From JADCCX01 sp031373545 (GTDB lineage Bacteria; Pseudomonadota; Alphaproteobacteria; Rhizobiales; Beijerinckiaceae): a stretch of 37,510 nt of DNA. The notes below the pieces were generated by a model that was given only the letters and a program-made list of their open reading frames with translations, had not been told where the DNA came from and did not search any database. Below are positions 23,461 through 32,082 of the stretch, piece after piece; within the stretch, counting starts at the first letter, position 1; every line of letters begins with the position of its first letter. The translations under genes were made by a program, and so were the position numbers. Location: assembly GCA_031373545.1 (NCBI GenBank), contig JANMMT010000130.1, positions 1-37,510 of the forward strand. The letters run 5' to 3'.

Positions 23461-24594
23461 TCAGGCGTCCGGCTTGGTGACGAACGCGGATATGCCGTTC
23501 GGATTGGCGTCGTTGAATTGATATGTCGTGCAGCCCAGCTCGTGCAGCCACCCCGTCACCTCCTCGGTGGAATGCTGCCAGGCATTGTGCGGGTGATACC
23601 AGTCGAAATTGACCATGTTGTTGGTTTCATAGTCGAATGCGTCGTTCCAGAAGCACTTGATGAAATTGTAATAGAGCAGCCGCTGCACATCATGGGTGCC
23701 GGCCGGGATGCCCAGAACATCGATGGGTTTTTCCAGCGTGATCTTGGCGCCCAGCTTGGAAAGCTCTCGGCCCAGCTCGGTGATGCCCTCGCAGGCGGCG
23801 TAGCATTCATCCGGCGACAGCGGCATGAAGGCTTGCCGGATATGCTGATCGACGAAGTAACGCGCCGCGCCCATCTGCCGATAGACATAGAAGAAGAAAC
23901 GCCCGCCCGGCCTGAGTTTGGCATAGAGCGCACGCACGGCCTCGCGCGTATCAGGCGTGTGGTGCAAGACGCCGTCGGCGACGATGAGGTCAAATGTGCC
24001 ATCCGGGAAGGGCGCATCCATCAGGTCCGCCTGCACCACCGTGCAGTTGGACACATCCTTCGTGTTGCCGAAGGTTGTAGAGGCGGCGTCCGAGACATCG
24101 AGCGCCACGTGTTGGCCGCGTGTGGTTTCTGCGATGAAGCGGCTGTTGAAGCCCGATCCCGGTCCGACCTCCAGCGTCATGGCGCAATCGCGGTAGATGG
24201 CTTTGAGCGCCTCCACATCCGCGACACCGAATTTCTTGCAATACCAATCGTAGAGAAATTCCTGATGAGCGGGCTCCAGCCCGTAATTCTTGAAGCGCCG
24301 CCATTTGTCGGAGAAGGTCTGCGTCGTGCGCGCCTGTTCCCCGGCGCTGCTGCGGCCCAGATCTTCCCCATGGGGCGGCAGGCCGTGTTTGGTCGCAAAG
24401 GCAGTGAAATCAGGCTTCAACGCGCCGCGCAGAAAGCATGGCACGCCGTCGATGATGGGATACCAATGGCCGCCGTCGGCATGCAGGACGCCCTCGGTCA
24501 CGTGGTCGCCGTCATAGGTAAAGGCTTCCAGTTTCAACGCCTGTCCGCTGGCCGGGCCGACGCCGCGCAGGGTTGAGAGCAAATGGGTGCGCAT
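23461..24594 (-). CDS. Class I SAM-dependent methyltransferase
   Basis: This 377-residue protein opens with a short Trm112-like beta segment (HWYPIIDGVPCFLRG, about 44-57) as found in many glycan-cluster methyltransferases. The SAM-binding motif I is TLEVGPGSGFNSRF (140-153), motif II is HVALDVSD, and the post-motif is DLIVADGVLHHTPDTREAV, with the later LRPGGRFFFYVY. It probably methylates a sugar hydroxyl or lipid-linked glycan intermediate; the target is unknown. It lies between a glycosyltransferase (9 bp gap) and an epimerase-like gene (3 bp gap), which supports a glycan role. The C-terminal third (about 250-377) is not recognised beyond its family. Confidence 0.9.
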   Translation of the reverse strand: MRTHLLSTLRGVGPASGQALKLEAFTYDGDHVTEGVLHADGGHWYPIIDGVPCFLRGALKPDFTAFATKHGLPPHGEDLGRSSAGEQARTTQTFSDKWRRFKNYGLEPAHQEFLYDWYCKKFGVADVEALKAIYRDCAMTLEVGPGSGFNSRFIAETTRGQHVALDVSDAASTTFGNTKDVSNCTVVQADLMDAPFPDGTFDLIVADGVLHHTPDTREAVRALYAKLRPGGRFFFYVYRQMGAARYFVDQHIRQAFMPLSPDECYAACEGITELGRELSKLGAKITLEKPIDVLGIPAGTHDVQRLLYYNFIKCFWNDAFDYETNNMVNFDWYHPHNAWQHSTEEVTGWLHELGCTTYQFNDANPNGISAFVTKPDA

Positions 24595-24603
24595 GGTTTG
24601 TCT

Positions 24604-25689
24604 TTAGAACTCCAAGGGTACGGATGGGTCGGCATAGACGCGCAGCAAAGCCCCCGCAACCTTTGCCGGGTCGTGCCAGCGCTCCACGAAACTGCGCGAG
24701 GCCTGCCCCAAGGCAGGCCAATCAGCGCGGCGCTCGAAAATGCGGCGCAAATCCGCGACGAGGCTGCGCGGATCGATCCGCAGGATCGGCAGGGCTGCAG
24801 CCATTTCGGGGGGCACGGCGGGAAGGTCCTCGGCGCGGATGTAGGCGGCAACGGGCTTGCCCATGGCCATCAATTCCACCGCAAAGCCGCCGTACCAGCC
24901 CCCCAGGATCTGGTCGATCACGAGGTCAGCCCGGGCATAGAGCTGCATCGCCTCGGCATGTGGCACGCCGGTGACCTTTATGAAGTCGAACGCGAACTCC
25001 TTTGCCAGCACGGCCAGGGCCGCCTCGATCTCTGCCGAGCCCTTGATCAGCGGATCCGTAGGCGCATGCAGCACCAGAGGTCGCCCGGTGGCGGCAGGCA
25101 GGGACAGCGGCACGGCGGCACTGTCCACGCTGGCATAGGGCAGAAACTCGGCCATGGGGGCGTGGCGCTTGAGATCAGGATTCAGCACGAAGACACGGTC
25201 GCAAAGCGGCAGAATATGCGCAATCATGGCGGCGCGCACATGGTCCTGGTTCGTGGTGCAACCTGAAAAATAACGGCAGCCCTCCGGCTTGCACATGGTC
25301 ACCGCGTGGGTGCGGTGGCTGGCCCCGGCGAGGCGCGCATCACAGCCCTGCAGCGTCATGAAGATGCGCTTGCCGCGCGCCTTTGCCAGCCGGAGATCAG
25401 CAAAGTTGAGCCAGGTGTCGCGCCTGCCGGGCCGGTAGATGTAGGATTGGCCGAAATAATAGTGCAGCACGTCATAATCACCGGTCGCCTGCAAGCCAAA
25501 CACCGCACGGCGCAGTTTGTCAGCCAGAGATTGCCCATCGGCTTGCGCCGAGAGCATGCGGTCCGCAGGATAATCGAGCCAGCTGCCATAAGCGACCACA
25601 AGGTCGCTGTCCGCGCCCAGAGCCCGCTCGGCGCGCGAAAGCACCCAGGGCTGATTGCCAACATTCACGGGTCCGTGCAGCACGCGCAT
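24604..25689 (-). CDS. Glycosyltransferase with a cysteine cluster; first gene of the glycan operon
   Basis: This 361-residue GT-B-like protein begins MRVLHGPVNVGNQPWVLSRA, a typical acceptor-domain start. It has YDVLHYYFGQSYIYRPGRRD, then FMTLQGCDARLAGASHRTH, then MCKPEGCRYFSGC with C133, C138 and C144 (C116 lies in GCDAR). The donor-domain region reads HAPTDPLIKGSAEIEAAL and ADLVIDQILGGWYGGFAVEL. The whole pattern repeats that of the glycosyltransferase at 20176-21531, so the two are diverged paralogues acting in one pathway. The cysteines might bind zinc or form a structural cluster; this is inferred only from spacing. It starts at ATG 25689 and is divergent from the DUF2793 gene. Confidence 0.87.
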   Translation of the reverse strand: MRVLHGPVNVGNQPWVLSRAERALGADSDLVVAYGSWLDYPADRMLSAQADGQSLADKLRRAVFGLQATGDYDVLHYYFGQSYIYRPGRRDTWLNFADLRLAKARGKRIFMTLQGCDARLAGASHRTHAVTMCKPEGCRYFSGCTTNQDHVRAAMIAHILPLCDRVFVLNPDLKRHAPMAEFLPYASVDSAAVPLSLPAATGRPLVLHAPTDPLIKGSAEIEAALAVLAKEFAFDFIKVTGVPHAEAMQLYARADLVIDQILGGWYGGFAVELMAMGKPVAAYIRAEDLPAVPPEMAAALPILRIDPRSLVADLRRIFERRADWPALGQASRSFVERWHDPAKVAGALLRVYADPSVPLEF

Positions 25690-25799
25690 GCCCGCTCAAA
25701 GCACGGATTGTGCAAAGCAGCAACGAAACATATCAGACTTAATTGACAGAAAAAGGAATATATGCCTTTTTAAAGCCTCATCATTTCGAGGATTGCCCC
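25690..25799. promoter_or_regulatory. Divergent region between the glycan operon and the DUF2793 gene
   Basis: These 110 bp are clearly AT-richer than the surroundings. On the plus strand TTGACA occurs at 25743-25748, but the best following -10-like box, TTTAAA (25769-25774), is 20 bp away, longer than normal. No convincing promoter was found for the minus operon. The promoters of both units must lie here or just inside the genes. Confidence 0.4.
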
Positions 25800-26897
25800 A
25801 TGCCAGATACGCTTCGCCTGAAACTCCCGCTGCTTGCCGCCGGGCAATCGCAAAAGCACGTCACACTCAACGACGCATTGGTGGCTGTGGATTCGCTGGC
25901 CCAGCTCGCGGTGATCAACCGCACGCAGACGGCGCCGCCCGCCACGTTCGCGGATGGCGACAGCTATCTCATTGCGGCCAACCCGACAGGTGCTTTTGCG
26001 GGCCGCGCCGGCCAGATCGCGGTGGCGGATACGGGGGCCTGGCGGTTCTACGTGCCGCAAGGGGGCTGGCGCTGCTATGTGGTCGCCGAGCAACTGCTGC
26101 TGGCCTTTGTGGGCACGGGCTGGGTGACGGCGGCCCTGCCCAACCAGCCTGCCCTGCTGGGCATCAATGCCGCAGCCGATACCACCAACCGCCTCGCGCT
26201 CAAGAGCAATGCCAGCCTGTTCGATCATGCGGGCACGGGTCACCAGCTCAAGCTCAACAAGGCGGCGGCTGCCAACAGCGCCAGCGCCCTGTTTCAGACC
26301 GCCTACAGCGGGCGCGCCGAAATGGGCCTGATGGGGGATGACAACTGGCGCTGCAAGGTCAGCGCAGATGGCATGAGCTGGAAAGATGCGCTGGTGATCG
26401 ACGCAACCAGCGGTCTCGCCACCGTCTTCGGTGCGCCGACGGCGGCGCTCGGCGTTGCCACCAAGGGCTACGTGGACGGCCAGGCGGCGGGTTATGCCGC
26501 GCCCTTCGATTACCAGACGGCTGCGAACCAGAGCATCACGGGCCTCAACGTCTGGACACAGATCACCAACATGTCGACCCCGCGCATTGCATCGGCAAAT
26601 TTCAGCACGGCACAGAACCGCTTCACAGCTCCTGCCACGGGAACCTATGTGTTTGTGGCCCAACTCGTGCAGACGGCGGGGCCAGCCGCTGCAGCGGTCA
26701 CGGCGGCCATCCTGCGCAACGGCACGGCAGCGGGCATCTGGGTCAGCCACATCATTCCGGCCAACGGGCAGGATTATCTTTCGCTTGTCACCATGCTGGC
26801 GATGACGGCGGGCGATACGGCGGCGCTCGGGGTGTATGTCACGGCAGCGGTGACGTTAAACGCGGGTTACACCTGCCTCTCGGGGCATCGGCTTTGA
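25800..26897 (+). CDS. DUF2793 protein with a C-terminal C1q/TNF-like domain
   Basis: This 365-residue protein opens with a DUF2793 domain (about residues 4-90: LKLPLLAAGQSQKHVTLNDA, VDSLAQLAVINR and GRAGQIAVADTGAWRFYVPQ). Residues about 120-230 resemble phage tail-spike or fibre regions (ALKSNASLFDH, GAPTAALGVATKGYVDG). The last about 120 residues (FSTAQNRFTAPATGTYVFVA, then AAILRNGTAAGIWVS) fit a C1q-like jelly roll. DUF2793 proteins are known in gene transfer agents and phages of alphaproteobacteria, where spike proteins bind cell-surface glycans. Here no other phage gene is near, and the gene is divergent from a glycan operon, so a glycan-binding surface protein is plausible. ATG 25800 fits the family start. 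Confidence 0.85.
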   Translation: MPDTLRLKLPLLAAGQSQKHVTLNDALVAVDSLAQLAVINRTQTAPPATFADGDSYLIAANPTGAFAGRAGQIAVADTGAWRFYVPQGGWRCYVVAEQLLLAFVGTGWVTAALPNQPALLGINAAADTTNRLALKSNASLFDHAGTGHQLKLNKAAAANSASALFQTAYSGRAEMGLMGDDNWRCKVSADGMSWKDALVIDATSGLATVFGAPTAALGVATKGYVDGQAAGYAAPFDYQTAANQSITGLNVWTQITNMSTPRIASANFSTAQNRFTAPATGTYVFVAQLVQTAGPAAAAVTAAILRNGTAAGIWVSHIIPANGQDYLSLVTMLAMTAGDTAALGVYVTAAVTLNAGYTCLSGHRL

Positions 26898-26915
26898 TGG
26901 GAATTGCCTCACAAT

Positions 26916-26992
26916 CCTCACCCTGAGGCTCTCGAAGGGCAGAGGATTGTCGTTCTGTGCTGGCCTCGCCCTTCGACAGGCTCGGGGTGAGG
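26916..26992. repeat. Dispersed palindromic repeat, copy 3
   Basis: The arms 26916-26945 (CCTCACCCTGAGGCTCTCGA and onward) and 26964-26992 (ending GACAGGCTCGGGGTGAGG) are inverted, near-identical to those at 12361-12441 and 18060-18137. It lies between the convergent DUF2793 and asnB-like genes and may act as a bidirectional terminator. Confidence 0.82.
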
Positions 26993-27002
26993 CCACCTGA
27001 AA

Positions 27003-28898
27003 TCACACCAGATCGTAGCGGTCGAACATTTCCTCGAGATTGAGCAGCGACCAGATCATCAGGCGCTTGTTGGTCCGCCCTTCCAGGTGCTCATCGAGTT
27101 GCTCCTTGATCGCGTGATAGTCGAGCACGCGGTAGATGCGCGCCTTGGGGTCAAGGATGCGGCGCGTCACGTAATCGATGCTCTCGCCCTTGAACCAGCT
27201 TGCATCGGGCGCGGAAAAGCCCTGTTTCTCGCGGTCCGTGATGTCTGTGGGCAGAAATTCCGACATCATCTTGCGCAGCAGCAGCTTGCCGTCATTGGTC
27301 TTCTGGAAGTATTTGGCCAGCTTGTTGGCCGGCGTGTTCTCGTTGATTTGCAACACCTCCTGCAGGTTGCCCAGCTTCATGCCCACGGGTAACCGCATGG
27401 CAAAATCAACCAGATCATTGTCGAGGAAGGGCACGCGCGTTTCCAGCCCATGGGCCATGGCCAGCTTGTCTTCCACCACCAGCAGCCCGTGCAGGAAGGT
27501 CTTGCACTCGAAGTACAGCGAGTGGTTCACGTAGTCTTCGGGCCGCGTCAATTGATCGGCATGGGATTGAAACACACCCTTGAAAATCTCGCGGGGCGAA
27601 ACGTGGCTCACCTTGTCCCAGATCGGGCGGCAGGCCTTTTTCAAGACATCGGCGGTGAAGATGCGCTGCCAGAATCCGAAGTAGTTATCGACATAATGCT
27701 CGAAACTGTCGTTGCTAACCGCGCGGTAGTAGCGCCACGGATAACCGCCGAAGAGTTCATCCCCGCCCGTGCCCGCCAGCATCACCTTGTTGAACTTGGA
27801 GGCCAGCTGCGCGATGTAGAAATTGGGATAGGATTGCCCGACGCGCGGCTCTTCCAGATGCCAGGCAAGGCGCGGCATGACGCGCTCCATGTCGCCCGAT
27901 TTCAGCACCATCTCGTAATGCTCGGTCTTGAAGAGGTAAGACATGCGTTCGGCCGCACCGCGCTCGTCGAAAGAGAGTTCCAGCCCCGACGCAGAGCTCA
28001 GATCAAAGCCGCAGGTGAAGGTGCGCATGTAGGAGAGGCGCTTGGAGGCAACCGCCGTGATCGAGCCTGAATCCATGCCGCCCGAGAGATAGGCGCCCAC
28101 ATCCACATCGCCCATGAGCTGGCGCTCGACCGCCTGCTCGAACAGGCCCTTGAGCTCATCCTTGCAGGAGGCTTCGCTGCGCACGGTGCCGGGCTCGACA
28201 AAATGGTAATCCCAGTAGCGCTGCGTGGTCAGCGGCGCTTCGGGCACGCCGCCGCGCCCCAGTGTGATGCTGGCAAGGGAGCCTGCCGGCAGGAGCTTGA
28301 CGCCCTTGAACAGCGTGTTGCTTGTGAAGAAGTTCTGGAACGTCAGATATTCGACCAGCCCTTCCAGATCGATTTCCTTGGTGTAGGCGGGGTGAGGCAG
28401 GATCGCCTTGATTTCGGAGCCGAACAGCAGTGTGTCACCGCACATGGCGTAGTACAGCGGCTTCACGCCGAAGCGGTCCCGCGCCAGCACGAGACGCTGC
28501 GCCTGCCCGTCGAAGAAGGCAAAGGCAAACATGCCGTTGAGCCGCGCCAGCGTTCTCTCGACGCCCCAGCGCACCAGCGCCTGCAAAAGCACCTCCGTGT
28601 CGCTGCGTGAGGCAAACACCACGCCCTCGGTTTCAAGATCCCGCCGCAGTTCCGCCTGATTGTAGATCTCGCCGTTGTAGGTCAGGGCAAAGCGCTTGTC
28701 GGGCGTCAGCATGGGCTGATGCCCGGCGGGCGACAGATCAAGGATGGCCAGGCGGCGATGGCCAAGCCCCACCGCGCCGTTCATCCAGATGCCATCGGAA
28801 TCGGGCCCCCGGTGGGCAATGGCCGACGTCATCGCGCGCAGGATATCCGCATGGGCCGGTTGGCCATCGAGGTGAAGGATGCCGGCAATGCCGCACAT
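27003..28898 (-). CDS. asnB: Asparagine-synthetase-like glutamine amidotransferase (AsnB family), copy 1
   Basis: This 631-residue two-domain enzyme has Cys2 of MCGIAGILHLDG as the N-terminal glutaminase nucleophile, with AHRGPDSDG and YNGEIYNQAELR in the class II amidotransferase domain (about 1-210). The synthetase domain carries the PP-loop SGGMDSGS at 272-279 and the later ETRVPFLDNDLVDFAM. It uses ATP and glutamine nitrogen to convert a carboxylate to an amide. Free aspartate is the housekeeping substrate, but AsnB homologues in O-antigen clusters (WbpS-type) are proposed to amidate uronic acids. Here it diverges from the wbpA-wbpB/D-wbpE genes, and a second family member lies downstream of them. 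ATG 28898 is fixed by the need for Cys at position 2. Confidence 0.93.
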   Translation of the reverse strand: MCGIAGILHLDGQPAHADILRAMTSAIAHRGPDSDGIWMNGAVGLGHRRLAILDLSPAGHQPMLTPDKRFALTYNGEIYNQAELRRDLETEGVVFASRSDTEVLLQALVRWGVERTLARLNGMFAFAFFDGQAQRLVLARDRFGVKPLYYAMCGDTLLFGSEIKAILPHPAYTKEIDLEGLVEYLTFQNFFTSNTLFKGVKLLPAGSLASITLGRGGVPEAPLTTQRYWDYHFVEPGTVRSEASCKDELKGLFEQAVERQLMGDVDVGAYLSGGMDSGSITAVASKRLSYMRTFTCGFDLSSASGLELSFDERGAAERMSYLFKTEHYEMVLKSGDMERVMPRLAWHLEEPRVGQSYPNFYIAQLASKFNKVMLAGTGGDELFGGYPWRYYRAVSNDSFEHYVDNYFGFWQRIFTADVLKKACRPIWDKVSHVSPREIFKGVFQSHADQLTRPEDYVNHSLYFECKTFLHGLLVVEDKLAMAHGLETRVPFLDNDLVDFAMRLPVGMKLGNLQEVLQINENTPANKLAKYFQKTNDGKLLLRKMMSEFLPTDITDREKQGFSAPDASWFKGESIDYVTRRILDPKARIYRVLDYHAIKEQLDEHLEGRTNKRLMIWSLLNLEEMFDRYDLV

Positions 28899-29173
28899 TT
28901 GGGACTACCTTGTCTTTGAGTGGTAACGGTTTGCGATGCCGAGACCTGGTCTTTAAGGCCGTGTGGCCGTTTGCGCGACCCTCTTAGCACATCGTTATCG
29001 CTTGGCGATCTGCCAGCAACCGGGATTGGCACAGGGCCGGTAAACGACCGAAATAGACATGGCGCTTGCTAATTGGCTTGACAATCTTGTCCGGGGAAAC
29101 ATTGACGGTGCATCCACGAATTCGTAAATCGCAAAACAACCAGAACAAAAACCAATGTGAAACGTTAGGCCAG
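28899..29173. promoter_or_regulatory. Divergent asnB/wbpA intergenic region
   Basis: This 275 bp interval without a gene becomes AT-rich toward wbpA. A candidate promoter for wbpA is TTGACG (29102-29107), a 17 bp spacer, then TAAATC (29125-29130), about 44 bp before the start codon. A second TTGACA at 29078-29083 has no good -10 partner. The leftward asnB promoter was not identified. Confidence 0.4.
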
Positions 29174-30496
29174 ATGTCTGAATTAATTGATCGATTTTCT
29201 GGCGGCAAGGTTACAATCGGCATTGTCGGTCTGGGCTATGTCGGGATACCGCTGGCCTTGACCGCGATTCGTGCGGGTTTTTCGGTGCTCGGTTTCGACG
29301 TCGACGCCACCCGCGTGGCGCAGCTCAATGCGGGCGAAAGCTTCATCAAGCACATTCCCGGGGCCGATATCGCGGCAGCCCTCGCGACGGGCCAGTTCGA
29401 GGCCACCACGGATCTGACGCGCTTGTCGGAGCCCGATGCCATTCTCATCGCGGTGCCCACGCCGCTCTCCAAGCAACGCGAGCCCGACCTTTCCTACGTC
29501 GTGAGCACGACCGAGGCGATTGCCAAAGTGCTGCGCAAGGATCAGCTTGTGGTGCTGGAATCCACGACTTATCCCGGGACGACACGGGATGTGATGAAGC
29601 CCATCCTCGAACGCGGCGGTCTGAAGAGCGGCGAAGATTTCTATCTCGCCTATTCGCCGGAGCGCGAAGATCCCGGGAATATGCAGCACTCCACGCGGTC
29701 GATTCCCAAGGTGGTCGGCGCGGATGGCGAGATGGCTGCCGGCCTCGCCAACGCGCTGTATGGGCGCATCGTCGAGCGCACGGTGCCGGTGTCCTCGCCC
29801 GAGGCGGCCGAGGCCGTGAAGCTGACCGAAAACATTTTCCGCGCCGTGAACATTGCCCTCGTGAACGAGCTCAAGGGCATCTACGCCGCCATGGGAGTGG
29901 ACATCTGGGAGGTCATCGAGGCCGCCAAGACCAAGCCCTTCGGCTACATGCCCTTCTATCCCGGGCCAGGCCTCGGCGGGCATTGCATCCCCATCGACCC
30001 GTTCTACCTGACGTGGAAAGCACGCGAGTACGACATCTCCACCCGTTTCATCGAGTTGGCAGGGCAGATCAACACGCGCATGCCCTACATCGTCATCGGC
30101 AAGCTGATCGAGGCGCTGGACCGCCGGCTGGGTTTGTCCCTCAGCACGGCGAAGGTGCTGCTGCTGGGTGTGGCCTACAAGAAGAATGTCGATGACATGC
30201 GCGAGAGTCCCTCTTTGAAGCTCATCGAGATCATCGAGCAGCGGGGCGGCACCGCCAGCTTCCACGATCCATATGTGGCGAGGATTCCCAAGACACGCGA
30301 GCATCCCGAGCTGACCGGCCGTGCATCCGTTCCGCTGTCAGCCGAAACGCTGGCGGATCATGATGTCGTGCTGATTGCCACGGACCATGACAATGTGGAT
30401 TATGCGCTTGTGGCCAAGCACGCCAAGCTCGTGATCGACACCCGCAATGCCATGGAGCGCGCCGGCGTTTCGAACGACCGGGTCGTCAAGGCATGA
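29174..30496 (+). CDS. wbpA: WbpA-type UDP-GlcNAc 6-dehydrogenase
   Basis: This 440-residue nucleotide-sugar dehydrogenase has the NAD motif IGIVGLGYVGIPLALT near residues 15-30, VPTPLSKQREPDLSYV, LESTTYPGTTRDV, ENIFRAVNIALVNELK, and the catalytic Cys271 in GGHCIPIDPFYL. The C-terminal UDP-binding domain contains VLLLGVAYKKNVDDMRESPS. The GGHCIP-x-DPFYL form is typical of the WbpA/WbpO type that oxidises UDP-N-acetylhexosamine C6 to the uronic acid. It starts the pathway to UDP-2,3-diacetamido-2,3-dideoxyglucuronic acid, completed by the next two genes. ATG 29174 gives MSELIDRFSGGK; upstream open codons are in the promoter region. The stop overlaps the next ATG (ATGA). Confidence 0.93.
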   Translation: MSELIDRFSGGKVTIGIVGLGYVGIPLALTAIRAGFSVLGFDVDATRVAQLNAGESFIKHIPGADIAAALATGQFEATTDLTRLSEPDAILIAVPTPLSKQREPDLSYVVSTTEAIAKVLRKDQLVVLESTTYPGTTRDVMKPILERGGLKSGEDFYLAYSPEREDPGNMQHSTRSIPKVVGADGEMAAGLANALYGRIVERTVPVSSPEAAEAVKLTENIFRAVNIALVNELKGIYAAMGVDIWEVIEAAKTKPFGYMPFYPGPGLGGHCIPIDPFYLTWKAREYDISTRFIELAGQINTRMPYIVIGKLIEALDRRLGLSLSTAKVLLLGVAYKKNVDDMRESPSLKLIEIIEQRGGTASFHDPYVARIPKTREHPELTGRASVPLSAETLADHDVVLIATDHDNVDYALVAKHAKLVIDTRNAMERAGVSNDRVVKA

Positions 30497-32082
30497 GCCG
30501 CGTCGCGGTTGTCGGCGCTGGGTACTGGGGGCGCAACCTCGTGCGCAGCTTTGCCGAGCTGGGGGCCCTCGGTGCCATTGTGGATGCGGACCATGCCGTC
30601 GCCAGTGAACTGGCAGTCCGTCACGGCGCAGTCGCACGCACCTTTGACGCCGTGCTGGCGGACCCCGCGATCACAGGCCTGGCCATCGCCGCACCGGCCG
30701 CGTTGCACGCACCACTGGCGTTGAAGGCTTTTGCAGCCGGCAAACATGTCTTTGTGGAAAAGCCGCTGGCGCTCGGGCTGGAGGATGCGCAGGCGATGAT
30801 CGATGCGGCGGATCGTGCCGGGCGTGTGCTCATGGTTGGGCACCTCCTGCAATACCATCCGGCCTTTGTCGCGCTCGGCCAAGTGGTCAGGGACGGCACG
30901 CTTGGGCGATTGACCTATGTCTATTCCAACCGCCTGTCGCTCGGCAAAATCCGCCGGGAGGAAGATGTGCTGTGGTCCTTCGCGCCCCATGACATCTCGA
31001 TGCTCCTCAGTCTGGCAGGCGAGGAGCCGGGGCATGTGTCGGCGATGACGGCGCCTACGTTGCACGCCAGGATCGGCGATACGGCGATGGTGCAATTGTC
31101 TTTCCCCTCGGGCCTCAAGGGCCATGTCTTCACCTCGTGGCTGCATCCGTTCAAGGAGCATCGGCTGGTGGTGGTGGGCGAGCGCGGCATGGCCGTGTTC
31201 GAGGACAGCCAGATGGATGCCGAGCGAAAGCTCCTCCACTACCCGCATCAGATCGTCTGGAAAGACGGTGCGCCTACGCCCGTCAAGGCTGAAGCCCTCG
31301 CCATTCCCTATGACAGATCAAGCGAGCCGCTGAAGGCCGAATGCCAGCATTTCATCGATTGCATGCGCACGGGTGCACAGCCTCGTACCGATGGGCACGA
31401 GGCCCTGCGCGTGCAGCGCGTGCTGGAGCGCGCAACGCTTTCCCTTGCTGCCGGCCCAGCGGAAAAGCCGGCTGCCGGGTCGGGCCTGCACGGCGCTGCC
31501 TCTGGCCTGCACGGCGCGCATCCGGGCGTGACGATCCATGCTTCGGCCTATGTCGATGCGGGTGTCACCATCGGCGCAGGCACCAAGATCTGGCATTTCA
31601 GCCATGTTCTGGGCGAGGTCAGCATCGGCACGGGCTGCAACATCGGTCAGAATGTGGTGATCGGCCCGCGGGTGACCATCGGAAACGATGTGAAGATACA
31701 GAACAACGTCTCGGTCTATGAAGGCGTCACACTGGAGGATGATGTGTTCTGCGGTCCGTCCTGTGTCTTCACCAACGTCAATAATCCCCGTGCCGCGATC
31801 GCCCGCAAGGCGGAGTATCGCCCCACCCTCGTCAAGCGCGGTGCGTCCATCGGCGCCAATGCCACCATCGTGTGCGGGCATGTGCTGGGCGAATATTGCT
31901 TCATCGGCGCGGGCGCAGTTGTGGCAAAGGATGTTCCGGCCCACGCGGTCATGGCGGGCGTGCCGGCGCGGCGCATGGGCTGGATGAGCCATGCTGGCCA
32001 TAAGCTGGGCGCTGATTTGACCTGCCCCGAGACAGGCCGCCGCTACCGCGAATCCGCTGGCGCGCTTGAGGAAATCGTCTGA
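30493..32082 (+). CDS. Fusion of WbpB/WlbA oxidoreductase and WbpD/WlbB N-acetyltransferase
   Basis: This 529-residue protein has two enzymes in one chain. Residues 1 to about 320 are a Gfo/Idh/MocA oxidoreductase (VAVVGAGYWGRNLVRSF, HVFVEKPLAL, GHLLQYHPAF, WSFAPHDISML), the UDP-GlcNAcA 3-dehydrogenase step. A linker of about 320-345 holds a 7-residue repeat (SGLHGAA, SGLHGAH). Residues about 346-529 are a left-handed beta-helix acetyltransferase (VTIGAGTKIWHFSHVLGEVS, CNIGQNVVIGPRVTIGNDVK, VFTNVNNPRAAI), the 3-amino N-acetylation step. These are the second and fourth steps of the UDP-GlcNAc(3NAc)A pathway; the third, transamination, is the next gene. Fusion would keep the non-consecutive enzymes at equal amounts. 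It overlaps wbpA by 4 nt and wbpE by 1 nt. No frameshift is needed to explain the fusion, so it is genuine in this sequence. Confidence 0.92.
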   Translation: MSRVAVVGAGYWGRNLVRSFAELGALGAIVDADHAVASELAVRHGAVARTFDAVLADPAITGLAIAAPAALHAPLALKAFAAGKHVFVEKPLALGLEDAQAMIDAADRAGRVLMVGHLLQYHPAFVALGQVVRDGTLGRLTYVYSNRLSLGKIRREEDVLWSFAPHDISMLLSLAGEEPGHVSAMTAPTLHARIGDTAMVQLSFPSGLKGHVFTSWLHPFKEHRLVVVGERGMAVFEDSQMDAERKLLHYPHQIVWKDGAPTPVKAEALAIPYDRSSEPLKAECQHFIDCMRTGAQPRTDGHEALRVQRVLERATLSLAAGPAEKPAAGSGLHGAASGLHGAHPGVTIHASAYVDAGVTIGAGTKIWHFSHVLGEVSIGTGCNIGQNVVIGPRVTIGNDVKIQNNVSVYEGVTLEDDVFCGPSCVFTNVNNPRAAIARKAEYRPTLVKRGASIGANATIVCGHVLGEYCFIGAGAVVAKDVPAHAVMAGVPARRMGWMSHAGHKLGADLTCPETGRRYRESAGALEEIV

